Assembly: GCF_003399765.1 (NCBI RefSeq)
Contig: NZ_NFZV01000007.1
Span: 146,848-210,847, forward strand
DNA: 64,000 nucleotides
Direction of reading: 5' to 3'
Source of the DNA: Alkalilimnicola ehrlichii
Lineage (GTDB): Bacteria; Pseudomonadota; Gammaproteobacteria; Nitrococcales; AK92
Positions 1 through 7,880 of the stretch are shown one piece after another. Within the stretch, counting starts at the first letter, position 1. The number at the start of each line of letters is the position of its first letter. Position numbers and translations under genes: made by a program. Below the pieces are notes generated by a model. That model saw nothing but the letters and a program-made list of their open reading frames with translations, was not told the DNA's origin and ran no database searches.

Positions 1-3000
1 AGTAATAATCTTGCGCGGCTGGGTCTGGATATCGTGGAAACGAATCTTCTCGTCTTCCTTCGGCCGCGCCAGGTGGGTATGGTCGCGGCGTGGTCTTGGA
101 AAGCGCCTCCCAGGCCTTGACCGCCACTTCGCCGTTGGTCTCCGGCGCCAGCATCATGATGGTATCGGCAGCGTCGATGGCCGTGTTGATCCGCGGCCGG
201 CCCTTGGTCTGCCCCTCCTCGCGGACGGTGCCGTTGAGCGCGGCCAGGTTCTCCACTTCATGCTCGGTATTCCAAGTCATGCCTTTGACGTTGTTGCCCA
301 ATTTATCCATCAAGGGCCCGAGCGAGGTGAACCGCTTGTAGGTGTTGGGATAGTCGCGCTCTACCACGACCAGATTCGGCATCGTCTTACCTGGAATCGG
401 CTCGCACTCGCCTTTCTTCCATTCCTGTACGTCCAGCGCCTGACCCAACTCAGCCGGCGAGTCGTGCAACAACGGCAGGGTGACAATGTCCTTCTCCACA
501 CCTAAATGGCCTTCGGCCACTTTCGAGAAGGCCTCGGCGATGCCTTTGTAGATATTCCAGTCCGAGCGTGCCTCCCACGCCGGTTTGACCGCCTCCGATA
601 GGGGGTGGATAAACGGATGCATGTCTGAGGTGTTGAGGTCGTCCTTTTCGTACCAGGTCGCCGTGGGCAGGGCGATATCCGAGTACAAGGCGGTGCTGGA
701 CATGCGGAAGTCCAGCGTCACCAGCAAGTCGAGCTTGCCTTCCGGCGCCTCTTCGTGCCAAACGACCTCTTCCGGTAGCTCCCCGCCCTGCTCGCCCAAG
801 TCTTTGCCTTGCAGGCCGTGGCGGGTGCCGAGCAGATGCTTGAGGAAGTACTCGTGGCCCTTGCCGGAAGAGCCCAGGATGTTGGAGCGCCAAACGAACA
901 TGTTGCGCGGGAAGTTGACCGGGTTGTCCGGGTCCTCGCAGGCCATGCGCAGGGAACCGTCCTTGAGGCTCTTGACCACGTAATCCTTGGGATCCATGCC
1001 GGCGGCTTCGGCTTCGCGGCAGACCTCGATCGGGTTACGCCCCAACTGCGGCGCACTGGGCAACCAACCCATGCGCTCGGAGCGAACGTTGTAGTCGATC
1101 AGAGAACCGGAGTACTCCTTCGGATCGGCCAGCGGCGAGAGGATCTCGCGTACCGACAACTTCTCATAACGCCACTGATCGGAGTGATTGTAGAAGAAGG
1201 AGGTTGAGTTCATGTGGCGCGGCGGACGATTCCAGTCCAGCGCGAAGGCGAACGGCGCCCAACCGGCCTGCGGCCGCAATTTCTCCTGGCCGACGTAGTG
1301 CGCCCAACCACCTCCGCTTTGGCCGATGCAGCCGCACATCACCAGCATGTTGATGACGCCACGGTAGTTCATGTCCATGTGGTACCAGTGGTTCATCGCC
1401 GCGCCGATGATGATCATCGAGCGCCCGTGGGTCTTGTGCGCGTTGTCGGCAAACTCGCGCGCGACCTGAATGATTTGGCTGCGGGGCACGCCGGTGATGC
1501 GCTCCTGCCAAGCCGGGGTGTAGGGCAGGTCTTCGTCAAAGTTTTTCGCAGCGTTAGGGTCGTCCAAGCCGCGGTCGATCCCATAGTGCGCCATCATCAA
1601 GTCGTAAACGCTGGCGACCAGGGCTTCCGACCCGTCGGCCAACTTGATCCGCTTGGCCGGCACCTTATGTGTGAGTACGTCCGGGTGGTCAGTGTTCTGA
1701 AAATGCTCGTGCTCGATACCGCCGAAGTACGGGAAGGCTACCGAGGCTACCTCGTCATGCTCGCCGAGCAGGGTCAGGCGCAGCTTTTCCTCTTTGCCGG
1801 CGGCCTTCTCTTCGAGATTCCACTTGCCCTGCTCGCCCCAACGGAAACCGATCGAACCGTTAGGCACTACCAAATCGCCCGATTGTTCGCTGATGGCGAT
1901 GGTTTTCCAGTCGGGGTTGTTGTCCTCGCCTAGGTTTTTCTCCAGGTCGGAGGCCCGAAGCATGCGGCCTTGCACCAAGCCGTGCTTACCTTCATCGAGG
2001 CGTACCAGCATCGGCATGTCGGTGTACTTGCGGCAGTACTCTTGGAAATACTCGCTGGGTTTATCGAGGTGGAATTCCTTGAGGATGACATGGCCCATGG
2101 CCATTGCGACGGCGGCGTCGGTGCCCTGTTTGGGGTGCAACCATAAATCGCCGAACTTGGAAGCCTCGGAGAAGTCCGGCGTCACGGTCACGACCTTGGT
2201 GCCCTTGTAGCGCACCTCGGTCATAAAGTGAGCGTCGGGGGTCCGAGTCTGGGGCACGTTGGAACCCCACATCATGATCATACCGGCGTTGTACCAGTCG
2301 GCGGACTCCGGCACGTCGGTCTGCTCACCCCAGGTCATCGGGCTGGCCGGCGGCAGATCGCAGTAGAAGTCGTAGAAGCTCATGCAGGTACCGCCGATCA
2401 AGCTCAGGTAGCGGCTCCCGGCAGCGTAAGAGACCATGGACATCGCCGGGATCGGCGAAAAACCGATGATGCGGTCCGGTCCGTACTGCTTAGCCGTATA
2501 GACGTTGGCCGCAGCAATAAGCTCGTTAACCTCATCCCAGGTGGAGCGCACGAAACCGCCCCGTCCACGGCGGGATTTGTAGCTTTTGGCCTTATCCGAG
2601 TCCTCGACGATGGAGGACCAAGCCTTAACCGGATCGTGGTGTTCTTTGATCGCTGCCCGCCAGAGCTTGAGCAACTCGCCACGGATCATCGGGTACTTCA
2701 CCCGGTTGGCCGAGTACATATACCAGGAATAACTTGCGCCGCGCGGGCAACCGCGCGGTTCGTGGTTCGGCAGATCCGGCCGCGTGCGGGGGTAGTCGGT
2801 CTGCTGCGTCTCCCAGGTAACCAAACCGTTCTTGACGTAGATTTTCCAGCTACAAGAGCCGGTGCAGTTCACGCCGTGCGTGGAGCGGACGACTTTATCG
2901 TGCTGCCAACGGGCACGATAAGCCTGCTCCCAGGAGCGGTCTTCTTTCGTCGTCTGGCCGTGGCCGTCGGCGAACTCGCCTTGGACCTTCTTAAAGAACA

Positions 3001-3025
3001 TCAGCCTGTCGAGTAAGTGACTCAT
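1..3025 (-). CDS. narG: Respiratory nitrate reductase alpha subunit NarG (3' end outside window)
   Basis: Catalytic molybdopterin subunit of the membrane-bound NarGHI complex, reducing nitrate to nitrite on the cytoplasmic face with quinol electrons. About 1,000 of the roughly 1,240 residues usual for NarG are present. Visible marks are the N-terminal FS0 motif HGVNCTGSCSW, the segment PRGCPRGASYSWYMYSANR, and the Mo-site region WGSNVPQTRTPDAHF. The start is the ATG at 3025, in the context MSHLLDRLMFFKK. The frame is open to about position 100; then the conserved run TGRDHTHLARPKEDE is reached only after a frame change at about 86-92, where two bases seem missing. This is probably a sequencing error. 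narHJI would lie beyond the left edge. Divergent from narK, with an FNR box 144 nt upstream. Confidence 0.97.
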   Translation of the reverse strand, partial: MSHLLDRLMFFKKVQGEFADGHGQTTKEDRSWEQAYRARWQHDKVVRSTHGVNCTGSCSWKIYVKNGLVTWETQQTDYPRTRPDLPNHEPRGCPRGASYSWYMYSANRVKYPMIRGELLKLWRAAIKEHHDPVKAWSSIVEDSDKAKSYKSRRGRGGFVRSTWDEVNELIAAANVYTAKQYGPDRIIGFSPIPAMSMVSYAAGSRYLSLIGGTCMSFYDFYCDLPPASPMTWGEQTDVPESADWYNAGMIMMWGSNVPQTRTPDAHFMTEVRYKGTKVVTVTPDFSEASKFGDLWLHPKQGTDAAVAMAMGHVILKEFHLDKPSEYFQEYCRKYTDMPMLVRLDEGKHGLVQGRMLRASDLEKNLGEDNNPDWKTIAISEQSGDLVVPNGSIGFRWGEQGKWNLEEKAAGKEEKLRLTLLGEHDEVASVAFPYFGGIEHEHFQNTDHPDVLTHKVPAKRIKLADGSEALVASVYDLMMAHYGIDRGLDDPNAAKNFDEDLPYTPAWQERITGVPRSQIIQVAREFADNAHKTHGRSMIIIGAAMNHWYHMDMNYRGVINMLVMCGCIGQSGGGWAHYVGQEKLRPQAGWAPFAFALDWNRPPRHMNSTSFFYNHSDQWRYEKLSVREILSPLADPKEYSGSLIDYNVRSERMGWLPSAPQLGRNPIEVCREAEAAGMDPKDYVVKSLKDGSLRMACEDPDNPVNFPRNMFVWRSNILGSSGKGHEYFLKHLLGTRHGLQGKDLGEQGGELPEEVVWHEEAPEGKLDLLVTLDFRMSSTALYSDIALPTATWYEKDDLNTSDMHPFIHPLSEAVKPAWEARSDWNIYKGIAEAFSKVAEGHLGVEKDIVTLPLLHDSPAELGQALDVQEWKKGECEPIPGKTMPNLVVVERDYPNTYKRFTSLGPLMDKLGNNVKGMTWNTEHEVENLAALNGTVREEGQTKGRPRINTAIDAADTIMMLAPETNGEVAVKAWEALSKTTPRPYPPGAAEGRREDSFPRYPDPAAQDYY

Positions 3026-3162
3026 TTGGTTTCTTCCTATATTCCGAATTCGGTCCGGCAGCGTGCACCGGCGTCCCAGCCCTAGGGGTGCAGATCGCTA
3101 CGATTCGGCCCTCGTACACATCGGGCATGACGCCACATTAGGTAGCGGAGCCTCTCGGAACA

Positions 3163-3176
3163 TTGACTTGAATCAA
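3163..3176 (-). promoter_or_regulatory. FNR-type box of the narG promoter
   Basis: TTGACTTGAATCAA differs from the FNR consensus TTGAT-N4-ATCAA at one position. If it is centred at -41.5, the start of transcription falls near 3128 and the -10 hexamer at 3140-3135 reads TAATGT on the minus strand. The same hexamer occurs at the same distance in front of narK3. The role is inferred from sequence and position. Confidence 0.8.
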
Positions 3177-3472
3177 CCCTTTCGCCCGCCTTAATCGACA
3201 GGAATACCTCCCTTCTACCTCCTTCGAGATAGAGCCTACCCAAGCCGAAATAGGACGATGACATAAAGCCAAATTCAACCGACCCGCTTTTAAATAACCC
3301 CCCTGGAAAATATCAGCGCAAACCGAAAATCAAAACCGCACGGAACAAAAATAAAGCGGCATTATTAACGCTACCCCCAAATATTTCCCAAGCCTCTCTA
3401 CAACCCTCAACAAAACCAAGGAAAACCATAAAAATCACTAAAAAACAACACCTTATACCAATATCAAAAACA

Positions 3473-3488
3473 TACCCCATTAGTGGTA
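3473..3488. promoter_or_regulatory. NarL/NarP-type 7-2-7 site
   Basis: TACCCCA, two bases, then AGTGGTA forms an inverted pair of heptamers spaced by 2 bp, the arrangement known for NarL and NarP binding. Each half has one deviation from TACYYMT. It lies about 50 nt upstream of the narK FNR box, and a NarX-NarL pair is encoded at 9.7-12.2 kb in this window. Confidence 0.55.
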
Positions 3489-3524
3489 ACCTCCTTAAAA
3501 GCACATCCCTACTGCCATATAAAC

Positions 3525-3538
3525 TTGCTTTCAATCAA
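3525..3538 (+). promoter_or_regulatory. FNR-type box of the narK1 promoter
   Basis: TTGCTTTCAATCAA has one mismatch per ten conserved positions of the FNR consensus. Placing it at -41.5 gives a start near 3573 and a weak -10 (TAGCGT at 3561-3566). It lies 110 nt upstream of the narK1 ATG. Confidence 0.65.
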
Positions 3539-3647
3539 TTTCTACGGCCTCGCCCTATCGTAGCGTCCAGAGCAAGCGTACTCCTGCTTGTTTAGCACAC
3601 GCGCGCGACAGTCATCAGACAGTCATCAGAAAGCGAAGGACCTAACA

Positions 3648-5309
3648 ATGGCGAACACAAAAAAGTGGGGAGCCGAAACTCCTCAAGAAGGTAAGCAGTC
3701 CGCCAACGCGGACATTGAGCAATGGGACGTCGAGAACCCGGAATTTTGGGAACGGGAAGGCAAGCGCGTTGCAACGCGTAACCTCTGGATTTCCATCCCG
3801 GCGTTATTGATGGGGTTTGCAGTCTGGCTAATGTGGGGCATTCTCACAGTGCAGATGCATAACCTCGGCTTTCCGTTTTCCGAAACCGAACTCTTCGCCC
3901 TGACCGCCATCGCCGGCCTAACCGGCGCCACGCTGCGCATACCCGCCTCGTTCTTCATCCGGATCGCGGGCGGGCGCTATACCATCTTCCTCACCACCAC
4001 GATGCTGATGATTCCCGCCCTCGGTGCGGGCTTAGCGCTGCAGAATCCGGAAACCCCGCTTTGGGTATTCCAACTGTTGGCCTTCCTATCAGGCATCGGC
4101 GGCGGCAACTTCGCCTGCTCCATGAGCAACATCAGCACGTTCTATCCGAAGAAGCAGCAAGGGTTAGCCCTGGGCCTGAACGCGGGTCTCGGTAACTTCG
4201 GCGTTACCACCATGCAGATCCTAATCCCGGCGGTGATGACAGTCGGCATCTTCGGCGCCCTGGCGGGTGAACCGATGCTGCTGGAGCGCTCCAGCGGCAC
4301 CTTGATCGGCCGCATCGAGGCCGGCACCCCGACCTGGATCCAAAACGGCGGCTTAATCTGGCTGCTCTTCCTGATCCCGCTGGCCTTCGCCACCTGGTTC
4401 GGCATGAACAATCTTAAGCCGATCACTCCCAAGCTACCGAGTGCCTCCGCCGCCTTCGGCAAAATCATCGGCCTGTACGGCATCGGCTTCATTGCCTCGG
4501 CAATTGGCCTGTACCTGTATCTGCCTGCCCCCACCGGACTGGGCGTGCTCAACGTCTGGATAATGATGCCGCTGGTAATCGGCCTCACTCTGGGCCTGAT
4601 GCTCCTCATCCCCGGCGATATCAACAGCAACCTCAAGCGTCAGTACCGAATCTTCAACGACCGACACACCTGGTCGATGACGATCCTCTACATCCTCACG
4701 TTCGGTTCGTTCATCGGCTTCTCGATGGCTCTGCCGCTGTCGATCACGGTCATCTTCGGCCAAAGCGCCGTACTGGGCCCCGATGGGCAGGTCATTGAGC
4801 ACGTAGCCAACCCCAACGCTCCGAGCGCCCTGACCTACGCCTGGATCGGACCGTTCGTCGGCGCGCTGATTCGCCCGGTAGGTGGCTGGCTATCCGATAA
4901 GGTAGGTGGATCGATCGTCACTCAGGTGATTGCGGTGGTGATGGTGATCGCCTCGGCCGCCGTCGGCTACCTGCTCACGCTCGCCTACGCCTCGCCAAGC
5001 CCCGAAGATTACTTCCTGGCCTTCATTCTGCTGTTCATGGTGATCTTCGCCGCCGCCGGCATCGGTAACGGCTCCACCTTCCGCACCATCGGGGTGATCT
5101 TCAATCAGGAGCAAAAAGGCCCTGTCCTGGGTTGGACCTCGGCGGTAGGCGCCTACGGCTCCTTCGTCGCGCCGCTGGTCATCGGCGATCAGATCCGCGC
5201 CGGCACGCCGGAGCTGGCCTTCTACGGCTTCGCGGTGTTCTACGCCCTGTGCCTGATTCTCAACTGGTGGTTCTACCTGCGGCGCAACGCCTACGTCAAA
5301 AACCCCTAA
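3648..5309 (+). CDS. narK: NarK-type nitrate/nitrite transporter, long form (553 aa)
   Basis: Major facilitator of the nitrate-nitrite porter (NNP) family in the inner membrane, expected to import nitrate or exchange it for nitrite. The nitrate signature appears as GLNAGLGNFGVTTMQ, with a second glycine-rich segment AAGIGNGSTFR. Conserved arginines stand in GATLRIPASF and GALIRPVGGWLSD. At 553 residues it is longer than usual, with a charged cytoplasmic N-terminus and an extra central hydrophobic stretch. The ATG at 3648 is preferred over an upstream in-frame ATG at 3588 because AAGGA lies 8-13 nt before it. It is divergent from narG and followed by a stress protein and a second NNP transporter, so the three probably share a transcript. 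Confidence 0.93.
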   Translation: MANTKKWGAETPQEGKQSANADIEQWDVENPEFWEREGKRVATRNLWISIPALLMGFAVWLMWGILTVQMHNLGFPFSETELFALTAIAGLTGATLRIPASFFIRIAGGRYTIFLTTTMLMIPALGAGLALQNPETPLWVFQLLAFLSGIGGGNFACSMSNISTFYPKKQQGLALGLNAGLGNFGVTTMQILIPAVMTVGIFGALAGEPMLLERSSGTLIGRIEAGTPTWIQNGGLIWLLFLIPLAFATWFGMNNLKPITPKLPSASAAFGKIIGLYGIGFIASAIGLYLYLPAPTGLGVLNVWIMMPLVIGLTLGLMLLIPGDINSNLKRQYRIFNDRHTWSMTILYILTFGSFIGFSMALPLSITVIFGQSAVLGPDGQVIEHVANPNAPSALTYAWIGPFVGALIRPVGGWLSDKVGGSIVTQVIAVVMVIASAAVGYLLTLAYASPSPEDYFLAFILLFMVIFAAAGIGNGSTFRTIGVIFNQEQKGPVLGWTSAVGAYGSFVAPLVIGDQIRAGTPELAFYGFAVFYALCLILNWWFYLRRNAYVKNP

Positions 5310-5344
5310 GGCATGCACTGACACCGCCAACCCATCCAATTAAA

Positions 5345-5364
5345 CCGGCGGCGCAAGCCGCCGG
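5345..5364 (+). other. Intergenic hairpin with GCAA tetraloop
   Basis: An 8-bp perfect stem (CCGGCGGC and GCCGCCGG) closes a GCAA loop of the stable GNRA class, between narK1 and the usp gene. No T-run follows, so it is more likely an RNA-stability or processing element than a strong terminator. Confidence 0.6.
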
Positions 5365-5378
5365 GGGGAAAGTACCCG

Positions 5379-5837
5379 ATGAAAATCATGGTTGCTTACG
5401 ACGACTCGCGTAATGCGCGGCTCGCATTGGCCCAGACGGTGACGCTGTTCAAGGCTCTAGCCCCTCAAATCGTGCTGATCAGCGTTGTCGAAGAACCGCG
5501 TTCCAACACCTCCGTTAACGAAGACAAATTCAACGAGGAGTACGAGGCCCTCAAAACAGGCGCCAACAACGCCGCCAGGCTATTGCGCGAGGAAGGCCTC
5601 GCCGTCGAGATCATCATCGCTGAAGGCGATGCCCGCAAGATGATCCTGCGCGCCACCAAGGAGCGAGTGCCGGATCTGCTGGTCATCGCCCGCCATAGCA
5701 ACGAATCGGACACCGGACTGGTCGGGCGCGCGCTGACGGCCTTGGTCGACGAGATCGACTACATGACCTTCGGCAGCGTCAGCTCATTTCTCGCCCGCCG
5801 CGTGGAATGCCCCCTGCTGATCTTGCCGAGCCGCTAG
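5379..5837 (+). CDS. Universal stress protein (UspA family)
   Basis: Small soluble cytoplasmic protein of 152 residues with a single Usp domain. The N-terminus MKIMVAYDDSRNA carries the first strand and the Asp common in this family; the C-terminal GLVGRAL...FGSVSSFLARRVECPLLIL follows the ATP-binding pattern G-2x-G, then G-S near the end. Usp proteins are often linked to nitrate-respiration loci; here it sits between two nitrate transporters, 69 nt after narK1 and 54 nt before narK2, all on one strand. Its actual role is unknown. Confidence 0.88.
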   Translation: MKIMVAYDDSRNARLALAQTVTLFKALAPQIVLISVVEEPRSNTSVNEDKFNEEYEALKTGANNAARLLREEGLAVEIIIAEGDARKMILRATKERVPDLLVIARHSNESDTGLVGRALTALVDEIDYMTFGSVSSFLARRVECPLLILPSR

Positions 5838-5891
5838 CTTGCCCGCGCACTGCGGCGAGGGTAGCGGACCCACCGACCGAGGATTACAACG

Positions 5892-7448
5892 ATGAAAGTC
5901 GCAGACGTCTTCAAGTTCAAGAGCCCAGAGATCAAGGCACTGCACTTAACCTGGATCGCCTTTTTCATCTGTTTCTATGTCTGGTTCAACATGGCGCCGC
6001 TGGCTACCAGCATGCTGCGTAGCGTCGACTGGCTGACCCGCCAAGATATTCAGCTCTTCGCCATCGCTAACGTGGCCTTAACCATTCCGGCCCGCATCAT
6101 CATCGGCATGGCGCTGGACCGTTACGGACCGCGCCGGGTGTTCTCCGTGCTTATGGTGGCCATGGCCATTCCAGCCCTGGTATTCGCCTTCGGCAACACG
6201 ATGACTCAGCTATTGGTCTCCCGTCTGGTGCTCAGCTCCATCGGCGCTAGCTTTGTCGTCGGCATCCATATGACGGCTTTGTGGTTCAAACCGCGCGACA
6301 TCGGCTTCGCCGAAGGCTTTTATGCCGGCTGGGGCAACTTCGGTTCGGCCGCCGCCGCCATGACGCTGCCCACCATCGCCCTCACCCTGCTCGGCGGCGA
6401 CGACGGCTGGCGTTACGCCATCGGCATCAGCGCCATCATCATGGCCGGCTACGGCATTTTCTACTGGTTTGCCATCACCGACGGCCCCACGGCCGATACG
6501 CACCGCAAACCGCGCAACGCCAGCGCGCTGGAGGTCAGCACCTGGGGCGATCTGGTCATGCTCGTTATCATGACGATCCCGCTGATCGGCATCCTCGCGC
6601 TACTGGTTTGGCGGGTACAGATGATGGGCTACATCAGCCAAACCGGCGCCATCATCTGCTACGTACTGATAGGCGCCGCGGTGCTCTACCAGATCGTACA
6701 AGCGCTGCGGGTGAATATCCCAATTCTGAAGAAAGGGGTACCCGAGGACGATAAGTATCCCTTCAAAAGCGTGGTCGCACTGAATTCCACCTACTTCGCC
6801 AACTTCGGTGCAGAGCTTGCCGTAGTCTCCATGCTGCCGATGTTCTTCGAAGAAACCTGGGGCCTGACGGCCGCTGTCGCCGGCGCCATCGCCGCCTCGT
6901 TCGCCTTTGTCAACCTCGTGGCAAGACCGGCCGGAGGCCTCGTTTCCGACCGCATGGGTAACCGCCGCTTCGTGATGCTCAGCTATATGTTCGGCATCGG
7001 CGTCGGCTTCCTGTTCATGGCGATGTTGAACGAGAGTTGGCCGCTAATCGTAGCGATCGCCATCACCATCACCTGCTCGGTCTTCGTACAGGGTTCGGAA
7101 GGCGCCACCTTCGGCATCATTCCCTCGATCAAGCGCCGCCTCACCGGCCAGATATCGGGGATGGCCGGCGCCTACGGCAACGTTGGCGCGGTGTTCTACC
7201 TGACGCTTTTCCTGTTCGTCACACCCACCCAGTTCTTCTTGATCATCGCCGCCGGCGCCTTTGTCAGCTGGCTGATCTGCTACCTATGGTTGGCGGAGCC
7301 GGAAGGCGCCTTCGACGAAGACTACTATCTCTCCTCGGTGGATCGGGAGATCGCCGCCAGCGAGACTGCCACCAGTGAGGTCGCTCTATCCTCCGCAAAT
7401 AGGGAAACCGCTGTCGAGGAGTCCACCGGAGGCCGAGAGGCACGCTAG
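5892..7448 (+). CDS. narK: NarK-type nitrate/nitrite transporter, second copy (518 aa)
   Basis: NNP-family inner-membrane transporter. The signature reads EGFYAGWGNFGSAAAAM, and a second glycine-rich segment reads EGATFGIIPSIKRR...GAYGNVGAVFYL. A loop carries MALDRYGPRR, the typical MFS motif after TM2. The C-terminal tail of about 45 residues is polar and rich in Glu, Ser and Ala. The ATG at 5892 is preceded by GAGGA at a normal distance. It is clearly different in sequence from the copies at 3648 and 7881, so the organism keeps specialised paralogues (symporter and antiporter types) side by side; which is which cannot be settled here. Confidence 0.92.
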   Translation: MKVADVFKFKSPEIKALHLTWIAFFICFYVWFNMAPLATSMLRSVDWLTRQDIQLFAIANVALTIPARIIIGMALDRYGPRRVFSVLMVAMAIPALVFAFGNTMTQLLVSRLVLSSIGASFVVGIHMTALWFKPRDIGFAEGFYAGWGNFGSAAAAMTLPTIALTLLGGDDGWRYAIGISAIIMAGYGIFYWFAITDGPTADTHRKPRNASALEVSTWGDLVMLVIMTIPLIGILALLVWRVQMMGYISQTGAIICYVLIGAAVLYQIVQALRVNIPILKKGVPEDDKYPFKSVVALNSTYFANFGAELAVVSMLPMFFEETWGLTAAVAGAIAASFAFVNLVARPAGGLVSDRMGNRRFVMLSYMFGIGVGFLFMAMLNESWPLIVAIAITITCSVFVQGSEGATFGIIPSIKRRLTGQISGMAGAYGNVGAVFYLTLFLFVTPTQFFLIIAAGAFVSWLICYLWLAEPEGAFDEDYYLSSVDREIAASETATSEVALSSANRETAVEESTGGREAR

Positions 7449-7474
7449 CCTAGTGCCCTCTTGCCTCTCCTCTT

Positions 7475-7502
7475 CGCTCCGTCGGTCTAGACCGACGGAG
7501 CG
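7475..7502. terminator. Perfect 28-bp palindrome between convergent transporters
   Basis: A perfect palindrome starting CGCTCCGTCGG, centred on TCTAGA (7486-7491), lies 27 nt after the narK2 stop. As RNA it folds to an 11-bp stem with a six-base loop. narK3 converges from the right, so a bidirectional terminator is likely, though the following pyrimidine stretch is C/T rather than a clean T-run. Confidence 0.6.
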
Positions 7503-7880
7503 GCCGCTTCTCCTTCTCCGTAACCCGCCACCTGAATGTCAAGCCGTAACTCATTGCGCTGGCAGACCAAGGCCACACCGCGCGTACCGGCAGCACCACC
7601 CGATAAGGCGCGTGGCGGAGCCGCAGCCGGCGTTGCGCTTGTGACCAAGGGCGATACAGCCGCCCCTGGCAGCGAACTCGCCGCGCCACCAGAGCCGACA
7701 AGGGAATTGGTCAGCGGTTTATTGCCTAGCTAGCCACGACACCGGAACTAAAACCAGTATCGAAAACCCGCAGTTTCGTAGAACGCCGCCGGTAGTGGGG
7801 AGTGTAATTAGGAGTAACGAGCGCCGATCGCGCCGGCAAGTACCGATGAGTATCGCATCGCTGCGCTGGCTACAGAGCGC
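7503..7880. other. Non-coding stretch between narK2 and narK3
   Basis: Short open frames exist on both strands, but none has a good ribosome site, recognisable motif or protein-like composition. Apart from the palindrome just before it and a 9-bp hairpin (7884-7905) at the very end of narK3, I see nothing functional here. Confidence 0.5.

Larger units (their letters stand above)
3026..3647. other. narG-narK divergent regulatory region
   Basis: This 622-nt gap separates divergent narG and narK1 and is clearly more A/T-rich than its surroundings, most of all at 3280-3530. It holds two FNR-type boxes, one placed for each gene, and an inverted pair of NarL-type heptamers (each listed separately). 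Two further TACCTCC heptamers, one mismatch from TACYYMT, lie as direct repeats near 3205-3222. I see no convincing gene in it. Confidence 0.7.

Noticed and set aside
3313..3534. Open frame of 73 codons on the minus strand in the narG-narK gap
   Set aside because: It overlaps the NarL-type site, lies close to the narK FNR box, has no ribosome site, and its hydrophobic residues reflect A/T-rich sequence. Better read as regulatory DNA.
7536..7733. Small open frames on both strands between narK2 and narK3
   Set aside because: No start signal, no motif, and both strands open together because of high GC. Nothing supports a gene.
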